Positions 20,384 through 29,903 of a stretch of DNA of 64,000 nucleotides are shown piece after piece. The position numbers and the translations under genes were made by a program. The notes below the pieces were generated by a model. That model did not search any database. It worked only from the letters and a program-made list of their open reading frames with translations, and was not told the origin of the DNA. Location: NCBI RefSeq assembly GCF_900129005.1, contig NZ_FQUN01000004.1, forward strand, positions 280,986 through 344,985, read 5' to 3'. The first letter of the stretch is position 1, and every line of letters begins with the position of its first letter. This DNA is from Leeuwenhoekiella marinoflava DSM 3653. Its GTDB lineage: Bacteria; Bacteroidota; Bacteroidia; Flavobacteriales; Flavobacteriaceae.

Positions 20384-20399
20384 GAGACCGTCTGTTTTC

Positions 20400-20431
20400 T
20401 TTGACTGTAGTAAATTTCTCTAGTATATTTA
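20400..20431 (+). promoter_or_regulatory. Probable recN promoter
   Basis: TTTG (20400-20403), 20 bp, TATATTTA (20424-20431; seven of eight consensus bases). About 100 bases ahead of recN. No SOS box was recognised, but none would be expected by eye in this phylum. Confidence 0.5.
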
Positions 20432-20531
20432 CGACAAGCAAAACGGCTTAAACTATTTGCCGCCTGAGTATGGATTTTATATTCTACTTTCGGTAAAATT
20501 TCATTTAAAAGAACTTAAACCAGAATTTTAA

Positions 20532-22184
20532 TTGCTCAGTTCACTACACATAAAAAATTACGCCTTAATCGAAGAAGTCAACCTTCAGTTTAATGAGGGG
20601 TTTACTGTGATTACCGGTGAGACCGGTGCAGGTAAATCTATTCTTCTGGGGGCTTTAGGTCTTATTCTAGGAAAACGCGCAGATATCAGCAGCATTGGTA
20701 ATCCTGATGAGAAATGTGTAATTGAAGCACATTTTAATGTTTCGGCGTATGCTTTAAGAACACTTTTTGAAGAAGAGGATCTGGACTATGAACCACAAAC
20801 TATCGTTCGACGTGAAATTCTTTCTACCGGAAAAAGCCGTGCTTTTGTTAACGATACGCCGGTTACGTTGAGTCAACTTTCTGCATTGGGCGCGCGTCTG
20901 GTAGATATTCACAGTCAACATCAAACGCTGGAGGTTACCGATGTAGATTTTCAGTTTCAGGTTTTAGATGCTTTTGCTGAAAATGAATCGATTCTAACGA
21001 ACTATCAGGAGCTTTATCAAGAGTTCAGATCTAAGCAAAATCAGCTTAAAAAGAAGCGTTCTCAAAAAGAGGAAGCTCAAAAAGAAGAAGAATATAAATC
21101 CTTCTTGCTGGAAGAATTACTCGCTGCAAATTTAAAAGCCGGAGAACAAGAAACGATTGAGGCATCCTACGATGCATTAAATAATGTGGAGCAAATTACT
21201 GAAGGCCTTTCTGAATCCTATCAAATTTTAAGTAGGGAAGAGGTGGGAGTTAACGAGATGCTGCTTACAGCGAAAGTACGTCTGGCTAAACTTTCTAGCT
21301 TTAGCCCGCAATTAAAGGAATTGAGTGATAGGCTTGAGGCAGTAACTATTGAGCTTGATGATGTCTCAGAAAGCATAAATGATCTTGCTGCAGATACAGA
21401 AAGTGACCCAACCGAATTGGCACGTTTAGAAAGTAGATTGAAATTATTTTTTGATCTTCAGAAAAAACATCAGGTAGCTAGTGTTGAAAAACTTATCGAA
21501 ATCAGGGATACGCTTGATGCCGAAGTACAATCTTTAAGTAATCTGGATACTGAAATAAATAAACTAGAACGTGAAATTACTCACGCAAAAATCGAACTAG
21601 AAAAACAAGCTGCAGCACTTACTAAAAGACGCTCAAAAACTATAAAACCATTAACTGAAAAGCTTCAGCAGATTCTTTCAAATCTAGGGATGCCTAATGC
21701 ACGATTTGAAGTCAGCTTAACAGATAATATAACCTTTTTAGAAAACGGAAAAAATCAACTTCATTTTCTGTTTACAGCAAACAAAGGGATGCGTGCACAA
21801 GAATTGAAAAAGGCAGCTTCAGGAGGTGAATTGTCGCGTATTATGCTGGCAATAAAATCAGTATTGAGCGATTATGCAAAATTACCTACACTTATTTTTG
21901 ATGAAATTGATACGGGTGTGAGTGGGGAAGTTGCTTTAAAAATGGGGCATATTATGAAAGATATGGGAACCCGTATGCAGCTGATAAGTATTACGCATTT
22001 ACCACAAATCGCCGGTCAGGGAGCAAATCATTTAAAGGTTTATAAAGAAGATTTAGCTAAAAAAACTACCACAGGAATACGGGTTTTAAGCATCGATGAA
22101 CGTGTGGCAGAACTCGCCGAAATGCTAGGTGGCAAAGCGTCTTCTGATGCAGCTTTTGACCACGCAAGACAGCTTCTCAACTAA
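20532..22184 (+). CDS. recN: DNA repair protein RecN
   Basis: 550 residues, SMC-like ATPase. The TTG at 20532 is taken as start because it gives MLSSLHIKNYALIEEVNLQF, the canonical RecN N-terminus. Walker A GETGAGKS (29-36); central coiled coils (about 150-380); C-terminal ABC signature SGGELSRIML and Walker B LIFDEIDTGVSG. RecN binds broken DNA ends and tethers sister molecules during recombination repair. All key motifs are intact. Confidence 0.95.
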   Translation: MLSSLHIKNYALIEEVNLQFNEGFTVITGETGAGKSILLGALGLILGKRADISSIGNPDEKCVIEAHFNVSAYALRTLFEEEDLDYEPQTIVRREILSTGKSRAFVNDTPVTLSQLSALGARLVDIHSQHQTLEVTDVDFQFQVLDAFAENESILTNYQELYQEFRSKQNQLKKKRSQKEEAQKEEEYKSFLLEELLAANLKAGEQETIEASYDALNNVEQITEGLSESYQILSREEVGVNEMLLTAKVRLAKLSSFSPQLKELSDRLEAVTIELDDVSESINDLAADTESDPTELARLESRLKLFFDLQKKHQVASVEKLIEIRDTLDAEVQSLSNLDTEINKLEREITHAKIELEKQAAALTKRRSKTIKPLTEKLQQILSNLGMPNARFEVSLTDNITFLENGKNQLHFLFTANKGMRAQELKKAASGGELSRIMLAIKSVLSDYAKLPTLIFDEIDTGVSGEVALKMGHIMKDMGTRMQLISITHLPQIAGQGANHLKVYKEDLAKKTTTGIRVLSIDERVAELAEMLGGKASSDAAFDHARQLLN

Positions 22185-22192
22185 TAAAATAG

Positions 22193-22200
22193 TATATTTG
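22193..22200 (+). promoter_or_regulatory. fabI -7 element
   Basis: TATATTTG matches TAnnTTTG, 23 bases ahead of ATG 22224. No TTTG is found at the usual distance upstream, so only the -7 box is supported. Confidence 0.5.
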
Positions 22201-22223
22201 ACCACTTAAATTAAACAACTATT

Positions 22224-23048
22224 ATGTCCTATAATTTATTAAAAGGAAAACGAGGTATAATCTTTGGCGCGCTTGATGAAAATTCTATTGCGTGGAAAAC
22301 CGCAGAACGTGTTCACGAAGAAGGCGGAACCTTTGTATTGACAAATGCTCCTATTGCAATGCGTATGGGAAGCATCAATAAACTTGCAGAAAAAACAGGA
22401 TCAAAAATTATTCCTGCTGATGCAACTTCAGTTGAAGATTTAGAGGCACTTGTTGCCGGTGCAGTTGAAGAATTAGGTGGTAAAATAGACTTTGTTCTTC
22501 ATAGTATTGGGATGTCTATTAACGTGCGTAAAGGACGTCACTATACCGATCAAAAATACGATTGGACTCAGAAGGGAACAGACGTGAGTGCAATGTCTTT
22601 TCACAAGACGATGCAGGTGCTTTATAAGCAAGATGCTATGAATGAGTGGGGAAGTATTGTTGCTTTGACTTACATGGCTGCACAACGTGTTTTTCCTGAT
22701 TATAATGATATGGCAGATAATAAAGCCTATTTAGAAAGTATCGCGCGTAGTTTTGGTTATTTCTTCGGAAGAGATAAGAAAGTACGAGTGAATACAATTT
22801 CTCAATCTCCAACGCCTACTACAGCTGGTCAAGGAGTGAAGGGTTTTGATGGTTTTATCGCTTATGCAGATAAAATGAGTCCGTTAGGAAACGCTAGTGC
22901 TCAGGATTGTGCAGATTACACCGTTTCTTTATTTTCAGACTTAACTAAAAAAGTAACGCTTCAAAATTTATTCCACGATGGTGGCTTCAGTAATATGGGA
23001 GTTAGCGATGCAGTGATGGAAGCTTTTGTAGAAGCAGAAAAAAAATAA
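22224..23048 (+). CDS. fabI: Enoyl-ACP reductase FabI
   Basis: 274 residues, short-chain dehydrogenase fold. N-terminal GIIFGALDENSIAWKTA binds NADH; the catalytic pair is Tyr160 and Lys167 in DYNDMADNK, with Tyr150 before it, giving the FabI Y-x6-K spacing. It reduces enoyl-ACP in the last step of each fatty acid elongation cycle. It has its own -7 element and a strong terminator, so it appears monocistronic. Confidence 0.95.
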   Translation: MSYNLLKGKRGIIFGALDENSIAWKTAERVHEEGGTFVLTNAPIAMRMGSINKLAEKTGSKIIPADATSVEDLEALVAGAVEELGGKIDFVLHSIGMSINVRKGRHYTDQKYDWTQKGTDVSAMSFHKTMQVLYKQDAMNEWGSIVALTYMAAQRVFPDYNDMADNKAYLESIARSFGYFFGRDKKVRVNTISQSPTPTTAGQGVKGFDGFIAYADKMSPLGNASAQDCADYTVSLFSDLTKKVTLQNLFHDGGFSNMGVSDAVMEAFVEAEKK

Positions 23049-23068
23049 GCTTAGGCTAAAATTTTAAA

Positions 23069-23101
23069 ATGCCCGAAGTCGATGACTTTCGGGCATTTTT
23101 T
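23069..23101 (+). terminator. fabI terminator
   Basis: ATGCCCGAA-GTC pairs with GAC-TTTCGGGCAT around a three-base loop, followed by six T. Strong intrinsic terminator. Confidence 0.85.
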
Positions 23102-23167
23102 ATGAAATAACCTATCATTCTATAATCGAATAAAAGCAGCCTTCCATTTAAGTTTTTACACATTTTA

Positions 23168-23182
23168 ATCTCAATTATAGAG
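23168..23182. repeat. Intergenic palindromic element (degenerate)
   Basis: ATCTCAATTATAGAG, a degenerate copy of the ATCTCGATTATCGAG family. A half-copy CTATAATCGAA lies at 23120-23130. Confidence 0.4.
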
Positions 23183-23221
23183 TAAAACGTAATTTAGCCA
23201 AACGAATACTACGCACATAAT

Positions 23222-24220
23222 ATGTCAATAGAACTTTCCATAATAATTCCCGTTTATAACAGACCTCAAGAGGTGCAGGAACTGTTAGAAAGTTTTGAGA
23301 AGCAGACTTATGCTAAAGCTTATGAGATTGTCATTGTAGAAGATGGTTCTACTAAAAGCTCAAAGGAAGTTTGTGAATCTTTTAAAAACTTGAATATTAA
23401 TTATTTGTTTAAAGAGAATTCTGGCCCTGGAGCTTCCCGTAATTATGGAATGCAACGTGCACAAGGAAACTATTTTATCATTTTTGATAGTGATTGTGTG
23501 TTGCCAGATAACTATTTAAAGTTGGTAGCAGATTCTTTGGAGACTGATTATGTTGACTTTTTTGGAGGTCCGGATGCGGCTCATGAAGATTTCACGTCTT
23601 TACAAAAGGCAATTAATTATGTGATGACCTCGTTATTTACTACAGGAGGAATACGCGGAAGAAAAGAAGTGAACAGCAAATTTGAACCCCGTAGCTTTAA
23701 TATGGGGATTTCAAAAAATGCATTTGAAGCTTCGGCTGGATTTGGAAAAATTCATCCCGGGGAAGATCCGGATTTAAGTATAAGACTTTGGGATTTAGGT
23801 TTTGACTCTCGATTGATTTCAGAAGCATTTGTATATCATAAACGCCGAATTTCTTGGTCTAAATTTTATACGCAGGTTAGAAAGTTTGGTACGGTTAGGC
23901 CTATTCTTACCAACTGGCATCCAAAAACTGCTAAGCTTACCTATTGGTTTCCTACGTGTTTTATGCTAGGTTTAATTACGGCTTTCATTCTGGCAATGTT
24001 TGAGATTTATTTACCTGTATTGTGTGTTTTAGGTTATCTTGTTTTGATTGCTTTAGATTCCTCAATAAAAAATAAAAGCTTAGAAATAGGCTTATTTTCT
24101 GTTTGGGCGGTCCTGGTTCAGTTTGTAGGTTACGGTTTTGCTTTTCTGGAATCTAAAATCAAAATAGGCTTGCTCAAAAAGGATCCTGAACAAGAATACC
24201 CGGACTTATTTTTTAAATAA
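23222..24220 (+). CDS. Family 2 glycosyltransferase, membrane-anchored
   Basis: 332 residues. GT-A domain (about 1-230) with IIPVYNRPQEV, VEDGST and the metal-binding FDSDC motif, then GEDPDLSIRLWDLGF as the acceptor-side acidic motif. Two to three hydrophobic helices (about 240-310) anchor it in the inner membrane. It transfers a sugar from a nucleotide-sugar donor; the product (glycolipid, exopolysaccharide or other) cannot be told. It precedes ybbR by 17 bases on the same strand. Confidence 0.88.
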   Translation: MSIELSIIIPVYNRPQEVQELLESFEKQTYAKAYEIVIVEDGSTKSSKEVCESFKNLNINYLFKENSGPGASRNYGMQRAQGNYFIIFDSDCVLPDNYLKLVADSLETDYVDFFGGPDAAHEDFTSLQKAINYVMTSLFTTGGIRGRKEVNSKFEPRSFNMGISKNAFEASAGFGKIHPGEDPDLSIRLWDLGFDSRLISEAFVYHKRRISWSKFYTQVRKFGTVRPILTNWHPKTAKLTYWFPTCFMLGLITAFILAMFEIYLPVLCVLGYLVLIALDSSIKNKSLEIGLFSVWAVLVQFVGYGFAFLESKIKIGLLKKDPEQEYPDLFFK

Positions 24221-24237
24221 TTTTAATTGAATAATAT

Positions 24238-25182
24238 ATGGCAGATCGTAAAAAACGTAGTAAAAACGCAAACCTTCGGGTTTTTATGACTATTTTGGTA
24301 GTTGTGGCTACAATATCTGTCATGATAAAATTGAATCGAAATTTCAGTTTTACGGTAAAAGTTCCGTTGAAGTTTCAGAATTTATCTGAAGATCAGATTT
24401 TAAAATCCGCATCTACAAATACTGTAGAAGTAACAGGAGAGGCTAGTGGTTACGATTATTTTAAATATCGTTTCTTCTCTCAGGATTTTCCAATAGATTT
24501 ATCACAGCTTTCCAGAACTAAAGGTCGTTCATATTATGTTTTTAATAATGAGAATGACGCTTTAAAAGGAAGTTTAGTTGATAGCGAAATCACCTCTTTT
24601 AAACCCGATACCGTATTTTTTGATTTGGATAGAAATTTTGAAAAAAGAATTCCAATTATAGCAAGATATGATATCACGTATGCGCCGGGTTATGGCAGTT
24701 TAGAAGGGTTTAAGATGCAACCAGATTCTATAACCATTCGTGGTCCACAAAGCGAAGTGGATACCATTTCAAGAGTGTATACCGAAGAATTAAAGTTTCA
24801 GGATGTGCGTAATTCTATAGCAGATAGTCTCAATCTAACTTTTGTAAACGACATACCATTAGTAAAGCTTTCTCCCAGTCGTGTTGCATATGCTTTGACT
24901 GTAGATAAATTTACAGAAGGTAATGTATCGGTTCCGCTTCAGCTTATAAATGTTCCGGCAAATGTCACAGCTAAAGTATTTCCTAAACGGGTTAATGTGA
25001 TTTTTAATGTGAATTTGAATAACTATGAGCAGGTAAAATCATCAGACTTTAAAGTTGTGGTAGATTTTAATGAGGTTGATAACCTTTCTACTTCATTAAC
25101 ACCTCAGGTTCTTGATGCTCCAGAATATGTGCGCGATATTCGTTTAAGCGAGAGCACTGTTCAATATCTTTTAGTAAAATGA
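24238..25182 (+). CDS. YbbR-like domain protein
   Basis: 314 residues. A basic N-terminus, one membrane helix (about residues 14-33), then an extracytoplasmic region with YbbR-like repeats: VPLKFQNLSEDQIL, IRGPQSEVDTISRVYTE and PLQLINVPANVTAKVFPKRV. YbbR proteins in Firmicutes accompany the diadenylate cyclase CdaA, but none is encoded here. The stop overlaps the coaE start by four bases; ybbR-coaE adjacency is common in Flavobacteriia. Confidence 0.85.
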   Translation: MADRKKRSKNANLRVFMTILVVVATISVMIKLNRNFSFTVKVPLKFQNLSEDQILKSASTNTVEVTGEASGYDYFKYRFFSQDFPIDLSQLSRTKGRSYYVFNNENDALKGSLVDSEITSFKPDTVFFDLDRNFEKRIPIIARYDITYAPGYGSLEGFKMQPDSITIRGPQSEVDTISRVYTEELKFQDVRNSIADSLNLTFVNDIPLVKLSPSRVAYALTVDKFTEGNVSVPLQLINVPANVTAKVFPKRVNVIFNVNLNNYEQVKSSDFKVVVDFNEVDNLSTSLTPQVLDAPEYVRDIRLSESTVQYLLVK

Positions 25183-25772
25183 TCACAGTAGGAATTACCG
25201 GCGGAATAGGTAGTGGAAAAACCACGATTGCAAAGTATTTTTCCTCAGAATTCGGCATTCCTGTTTACTATGCAGATACTGAAGCTAAAGCTTTAATGAA
25301 TACAGAAGCTTTGCGAAAACCTATTAAAGAACTTCTCGGAGAAGCAGCTTATGTTGAAGAAAAGTTAGATCGTAAGTATGTAGCAAGTAAAGTTTTTAAT
25401 GATAGAGATTTATTAGAGCAACTCAATCAAATTGTGCACCCGGCAGTAGGTGAACATTTCAAAAAATGGATTTCTCAACAAGATGCTCCATACATTTTAA
25501 AAGAAGCTGCAATACTCTTTGAGAATGGTACGGCTTCAGCACTAGATTATATTATTCTTATTACAGCGCCTAAAAAATTGCGAATTCAACGTGTTTTAGA
25601 GAGAGACGATTCTACCGTTGAAGACATAGAAAACCGAATGAATAAGCAATGGGATGATGTAAAAAAGATTCCGTTAGCAGATTTTATAATAGAGAATATA
25701 GAATTGGATAACAGCAAACTACAGGCTAAAAATATTCATCGACAAATCTTGCGAGACCGCGTAAATACATAG
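25179..25772 (+). CDS. coaE: Dephospho-CoA kinase CoaE
   Basis: 197 residues. P-loop GGIGSGKTT (8-16), the YYADTEAKAL segment binding dephospho-CoA, and the LID region IQRVLERDDSTVEDIENRMNKQ. It phosphorylates the 3'-hydroxyl of dephospho-CoA, the last step of CoA synthesis, complementing coaBC in this window. It overlaps ybbR by four bases. Confidence 0.95.
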   Translation: MITVGITGGIGSGKTTIAKYFSSEFGIPVYYADTEAKALMNTEALRKPIKELLGEAAYVEEKLDRKYVASKVFNDRDLLEQLNQIVHPAVGEHFKKWISQQDAPYILKEAAILFENGTASALDYIILITAPKKLRIQRVLERDDSTVEDIENRMNKQWDDVKKIPLADFIIENIELDNSKLQAKNIHRQILRDRVNT

Positions 25773-25813
25773 CTCATTCTTGTTAACATTTGGTTAAACC
25801 ACCAAAGCGCTAA

Positions 25814-27409
25814 ATGTTAAAATCATACATTTGGACTATGAATAAAAATCTATTTGTACTCCTTGTCGTGCTGATGAGCCTATCTCTCATAGGCATCATT
25901 TTTGTGCAGGGCTATTGGATATCAAATAGTATTGAAGCAAAGCGTGGTCAATTTGCTTTTAACGCCAAACAGGTCTTAAAAGAAGTCTCCCGTGATATTC
26001 AAATGAAAGAAGTAAATGCCTGGTACAATCCGGTGTTGAGAATGCGGGATAGTCTTGGGGTTCCTGATGATGTGAGTTTGTATGATTTGATCTACAAGCA
26101 AGATGATTCCCTTACTAACGAGTCTTTTATTTTTAGAAACAGTATTGTAGAGCAGGATTATAAATTGAGTGCACCTATTCTTGATTATGAAGTTGACAGC
26201 CTCAAATTTAAAAAATACCTACAGCGACAATATACTCAAATTATAGACAAAAATGATATTGATAATCCTGAGGTAAATCGTACCAAAGTATTGACCAGAA
26301 TGTCAGATCTAAGCGAGATAGAGCGTTATAATATTGAGCAGGCTGTGATGTATATAACACGTAAAATACCCATTCATAAACGTGTTGAAGAAGAAGAACT
26401 AGAGCGTTTGCTAACTATGGAGTTAGCAGAGCGTGATATGGAAACTAATTTTGAGTATGCTGTATATAGTAACAATTTAGTTACTAATGTTCGCTCAGAA
26501 GATTTTGACTTACAATCTCCAGATCAGAATTTCAGTGTTCCTTTATTTACAGATAACGAAGGTAACAACGATTACGAGTTGGTAGCTAATTTTCCGGGAG
26601 AAAAAAAATTTGTGGTTTCTTCTGTGATAGGAATGGGAGGGCTAAGCATTTTGTTTACGTTGATTATTGTTATTGCTTATAGCAGTGCTTTGCAGCAATT
26701 GGTTAAACAGCGTCAGATTTCAGAAATTAAAACTGATTTTATAAATAACATGACGCACGAGTTTAAGACGCCGATTGCGACGATAAATTTAGCGTTAGAT
26801 GCTATTAAAAATCCTAAAATAAACGGAAATCCTGAAGCACTAATGCGTTATATGGGGATGATAAGGGAGGAAAATAAACGTATGCATGCTCAGGTGGAGA
26901 ATGTATTGCGTATTTCTAAACTTGAGAAAAATGAACTTGATATCCGCAAAGAGCGTTTAAAACTTCACGATATTATTGAAGATGCAATCTCTCATATAGA
27001 GCTTATCGTAGAAGATAAGCAAGGATATATTAATACACATTTTGGTGCGGTAAAAAGTTCGGTATTGGCTAATGAGTCACATTTTACAAATGTGCTGGTC
27101 AATATTTTAGATAACGCTGTGAAGTATTCTACAGATGTGCCCAAGATTGATATCTATACAGAAAACTTAAAGAATTTTATTCTGGTAAAAATTAAAGACC
27201 AGGGAGATGGAATGACTAAACAGGTTCAGAAAAAAATATTTGACAAATTTTATCGCGAGCATACCGGCGATATACATAACGTAAAAGGACACGGCCTCGG
27301 CTTAGCTTATGCAAAGCGTATGGTAGAAGATCACGCAGGTGAGATCTGGGTACAAAGTGAGAAGGGCAAAGGCAGTACGTTCATAATTAAATTACCACTA
27401 ATATTTTAA
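25814..27409 (+). CDS. Sensor histidine kinase (RprX-like)
   Basis: 531 residues from ATG 25814; an alternative ATG at 25838 (MNKNLF) would trim eight residues. Two membrane helices (about 12-34 and 270-293) flank a large periplasmic sensor region. H-box NNMTHEFKTP (His315 phosphorylated), N-box VLVNILDNAVKYS, G1 KDQGDGM and G2 GHGLGLAYAK. It pairs with the response regulator five bases downstream and resembles the RprX/RprY pair of Bacteroides. A TACATTTG sequence at 25826-25833 lies between the two ATGs, leaving the start uncertain. Confidence 0.9.
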   Translation: MLKSYIWTMNKNLFVLLVVLMSLSLIGIIFVQGYWISNSIEAKRGQFAFNAKQVLKEVSRDIQMKEVNAWYNPVLRMRDSLGVPDDVSLYDLIYKQDDSLTNESFIFRNSIVEQDYKLSAPILDYEVDSLKFKKYLQRQYTQIIDKNDIDNPEVNRTKVLTRMSDLSEIERYNIEQAVMYITRKIPIHKRVEEEELERLLTMELAERDMETNFEYAVYSNNLVTNVRSEDFDLQSPDQNFSVPLFTDNEGNNDYELVANFPGEKKFVVSSVIGMGGLSILFTLIIVIAYSSALQQLVKQRQISEIKTDFINNMTHEFKTPIATINLALDAIKNPKINGNPEALMRYMGMIREENKRMHAQVENVLRISKLEKNELDIRKERLKLHDIIEDAISHIELIVEDKQGYINTHFGAVKSSVLANESHFTNVLVNILDNAVKYSTDVPKIDIYTENLKNFILVKIKDQGDGMTKQVQKKIFDKFYREHTGDIHNVKGHGLGLAYAKRMVEDHAGEIWVQSEKGKGSTFIIKLPLIF

Positions 27410-27414
27410 ACATA

Positions 27415-28134
27415 ATGGAAACAGAAAACAAAAAAATCTTACTCGTAGAGGACGATCCAAATTTCGGAACGGTTCTTAAAGACTACCTTTCAATGAACGA
27501 CTATGACGTTACCCACGCCAAAAATGGAATGGAAGGCTTTGAGAAATTTAAAAAAGACGACTTTGATCTGTGTATCTTAGATGTGATGATGCCTTATAAA
27601 GATGGTTTTACATTGGCAAAAGAAATACGCGAGAAAAATGAAGATGTGCCTATTATTTTCTTAACCGCTAAGGCGATGAAAGAAGATGTATTAAAAGGAT
27701 ACAAAGTAGGGGCAGATGATTATTTAAATAAGCCTTTTGATAGTGAAGTATTGCTTATGAAGATCAAAGCAATTATGATGCGTAAGGCTACAGATTCTGT
27801 TGCAGATAGCAAACAGTTTGAATTTAATATAGGTAACTTCTTCTTGAATTCTAAACTGCGTTTCTTAACGTATAAAGATGAAGAAGCTAACAAGCTTTCT
27901 CCTAAAGAAAATGAATTGTTACGTCTGTTAGCATTGCATGAAAATGATTTAATGCCTCGTGAACTGGCTCTTACAAAAATATGGAGAGACGATAACTACT
28001 TTACATCTCGTAGTATGGATGTTTATATCGCAAAATTGCGTAAATATCTTAAGCGTGATGACACGGTAGAGATACTCAATATTCACGGTGAAGGTTTCCG
28101 CCTTGTAGTTAAGAGTGAAGAAGAAAAAAAATAG
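27415..28134 (+). CDS. OmpR-family response regulator (RprY-like)
   Basis: 239 residues. Receiver domain with acidic pocket VEDD (11-14), phosphorylation site Asp56 in LDVMMP, and Lys86 in LTAK; C-terminal winged-helix DNA-binding domain (about 135-235) with SRSMDVYIAKLRKYL. It is phosphorylated by the kinase encoded just upstream and then binds promoter DNA; its regulon is not indicated. The gene ends at a perfect palindromic terminator. Confidence 0.93.
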   Translation: METENKKILLVEDDPNFGTVLKDYLSMNDYDVTHAKNGMEGFEKFKKDDFDLCILDVMMPYKDGFTLAKEIREKNEDVPIIFLTAKAMKEDVLKGYKVGADDYLNKPFDSEVLLMKIKAIMMRKATDSVADSKQFEFNIGNFFLNSKLRFLTYKDEEANKLSPKENELLRLLALHENDLMPRELALTKIWRDDNYFTSRSMDVYIAKLRKYLKRDDTVEILNIHGEGFRLVVKSEEEKK

Positions 28135-28144
28135 TGGTATAGAT

Positions 28145-28180
28145 AAGAGTGTCTCTTTAAAGAGACACTCTTTCTTTTAT
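28145..28180. terminator. Palindromic bidirectional terminator
   Basis: AAGAGTGTCTCTTT (28145-28158) is followed without a loop by its exact reverse complement (28159-28172), then a T-rich tract. It serves convergent genes and contains the miaA stop codon. Confidence 0.85.
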
Positions 28181-29065
28181 CGTTTTTATAATATCTTCAG
28201 AAGGAGTTTTGCAATCAAACCAGATTATAGACTCATCTTTACGATACCAGGTTAGCTGGCGCTTTGCGAAGCGTCTCGTGTTTTTCTTTATTTCTTCAAT
28301 TGCAGTTTGCAGATCAAATCTTTCTTCAAAATAATTGAACAGCTCTCGGTAGCCTACTGTTTGTAGTGCATTGAGGTTTTTTTTGTGATGTAAGGAGTGC
28401 GCTTCTTCTAGAAGTCCGTTTTGCATCATGAGATCTACACGCAAATTTATTCGATTGTAAATAAGTTGTCGTTCTGCGGTTAACCCTATTTTTAAAGAAT
28501 TAAAATTTCTCTTAACCCTATTTTTAGCTAAAAAAGAGGAATAAGGTTTTCCTGTACCTATACCAATCTCAAGGGCGCGTATAAGGCGCTGTTTATTGTC
28601 TAAATCTATTTTTTGATACTGAATAGGATCAAGATGTTTTAACTGATTCTGTAAAATTTCAATTCCTTCATTTTCCAGTTGCAGTATTAAGTCTTCCCGT
28701 ATTTGCGAATCAACATCTGGAAAACGATCTAAGCCATTAATTACCGCATCTACATAAAGACCGGAACCTCCTACCATAATCACAAAATCATGCACTTTAA
28801 AAAGTTCGTCGAGTTTAGCTATTGCTTCACTCTCAAATAAGCCAACGTTGTATTCTTCTTCTATAGAAATATGTTGAATGAAATGATGCTTTGCCTCGAC
28901 CAATTCATCATCGTCAGGTACTGCAGTTCCGATTCTCATTTCTTTAAAAAATTGTCTGGAATCTGCAGAAAGAATTTCCGTATTAAAATGATTAGCTAGT
29001 TTGATGCCCAAGGCTGTTTTGCCAATTGCTGTAGGGCCTACAACAGCGATTAAAGTTTTATTCAT
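28157..29065 (-). CDS. miaA: tRNA dimethylallyltransferase MiaA
   Basis: 302 residues. P-loop GPTAIGKT (10-17), ILSADSRQFFKEM, VGGSGLYVDAVINGL, and the C-terminal tRNA-contact KKNTRRFAKRQLTWYRKD. It adds a dimethylallyl group to A37 of tRNAs reading UNN codons. The start overlaps the ion-channel gene by eight bases, so it is the last gene of a four-gene operon. The stop codon lies inside the terminator stem. Confidence 0.95.
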   Translation of the reverse strand: MNKTLIAVVGPTAIGKTALGIKLANHFNTEILSADSRQFFKEMRIGTAVPDDDELVEAKHHFIQHISIEEEYNVGLFESEAIAKLDELFKVHDFVIMVGGSGLYVDAVINGLDRFPDVDSQIREDLILQLENEGIEILQNQLKHLDPIQYQKIDLDNKQRLIRALEIGIGTGKPYSSFLAKNRVKRNFNSLKIGLTAERQLIYNRINLRVDLMMQNGLLEEAHSLHHKKNLNALQTVGYRELFNYFEERFDLQTAIEEIKKNTRRFAKRQLTWYRKDESIIWFDCKTPSEDIIKTIKERVSL

Positions 29066-29903
29066 AATGGAGGCTGTATCCGCATTCGTGACAATACTTA
29101 GCTGAGTCTTGATGTTTTTTAGCTCCGCAATTTTGACAAACCTGAGTATTCAAATGAAGTTTCTGTGCATTCGGTTTTGGTTTATCTCCTTTGGCCATTT
29201 CGGCACTTACAATGCCTGTGGGGACAGCGATAATTCCATAGCCCATAATCATAATGATAGTTGCAATAAATTGACCTAAGGCAGTAATAGGGGCGATGTC
29301 ACCAAAGCCAACTGTTGTCAACGTAACAATGCACCAGTAAACACTAACTGGTATACTTTTAAATCCGTGTTCAGGGCCTTCTACGATGTACATCAACGTG
29401 CCTGCGATTACCGAGAGAATCATTACTGCAAATAAGAAAACCAAAATTTTAGGTCTGCTATCTTTTAAAGCTTTTGCCAGTTTATTTCCTTCACCAATAT
29501 ACCGCGTGACTTTTAAAATCCTAAAAACGCGTAAGAGTCTTAATGCTCTAATAGTTAATAGTGCATTAGTACCCACTATAAAAAAGGACAAATACAACGG
29601 AATGGTTGATATGAGGTCAATCAAGCCGTAAAAGCTAAATATATATGCCGAAGGTTTTTTGATCGAAATCACTCTCAAAATGTATTCTATTGTAAAGAAT
29701 ATGGTTATGAGCCATTCTCCAATGTAGAAATACTTACCGTATTCAGCCTGAAGGGTAGAGACGCTTTCAAGCATTACCAATACTACACTCAGAAAAATTA
29801 AAATAAGCAGTACAACATCAAAGGATTTTCCGGCAGGAGTATCAGCTTCATAAATAATCTCATGAAGTTTGGTTTTCCAGGTATGTTTTTGTGGTTGTGT
29901 CAA
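29058..29903 (-). CDS. Voltage-gated-type potassium channel with zinc ribbon
   Basis: 281 residues, six membrane helices. The S4-like helix has RALRLLRVFRILKVTR (about 119-134), the pore has the selectivity filter TVGFGD (197-202), and the last 26 residues form a CxxC...CxxC zinc ribbon (CQNCG...CHECG). It should conduct K+ across the inner membrane in a voltage-sensitive way. Overlaps: four bases with the lipoprotein gene upstream, eight with miaA downstream. The zinc ribbon may help cytoplasmic assembly or sensing; that is inference. Confidence 0.88.
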   Translation of the reverse strand: MTQPQKHTWKTKLHEIIYEADTPAGKSFDVVLLILIFLSVVLVMLESVSTLQAEYGKYFYIGEWLITIFFTIEYILRVISIKKPSAYIFSFYGLIDLISTIPLYLSFFIVGTNALLTIRALRLLRVFRILKVTRYIGEGNKLAKALKDSRPKILVFLFAVMILSVIAGTLMYIVEGPEHGFKSIPVSVYWCIVTLTTVGFGDIAPITALGQFIATIIMIMGYGIIAVPTGIVSAEMAKGDKPKPNAQKLHLNTQVCQNCGAKKHQDSAKYCHECGYSLHYE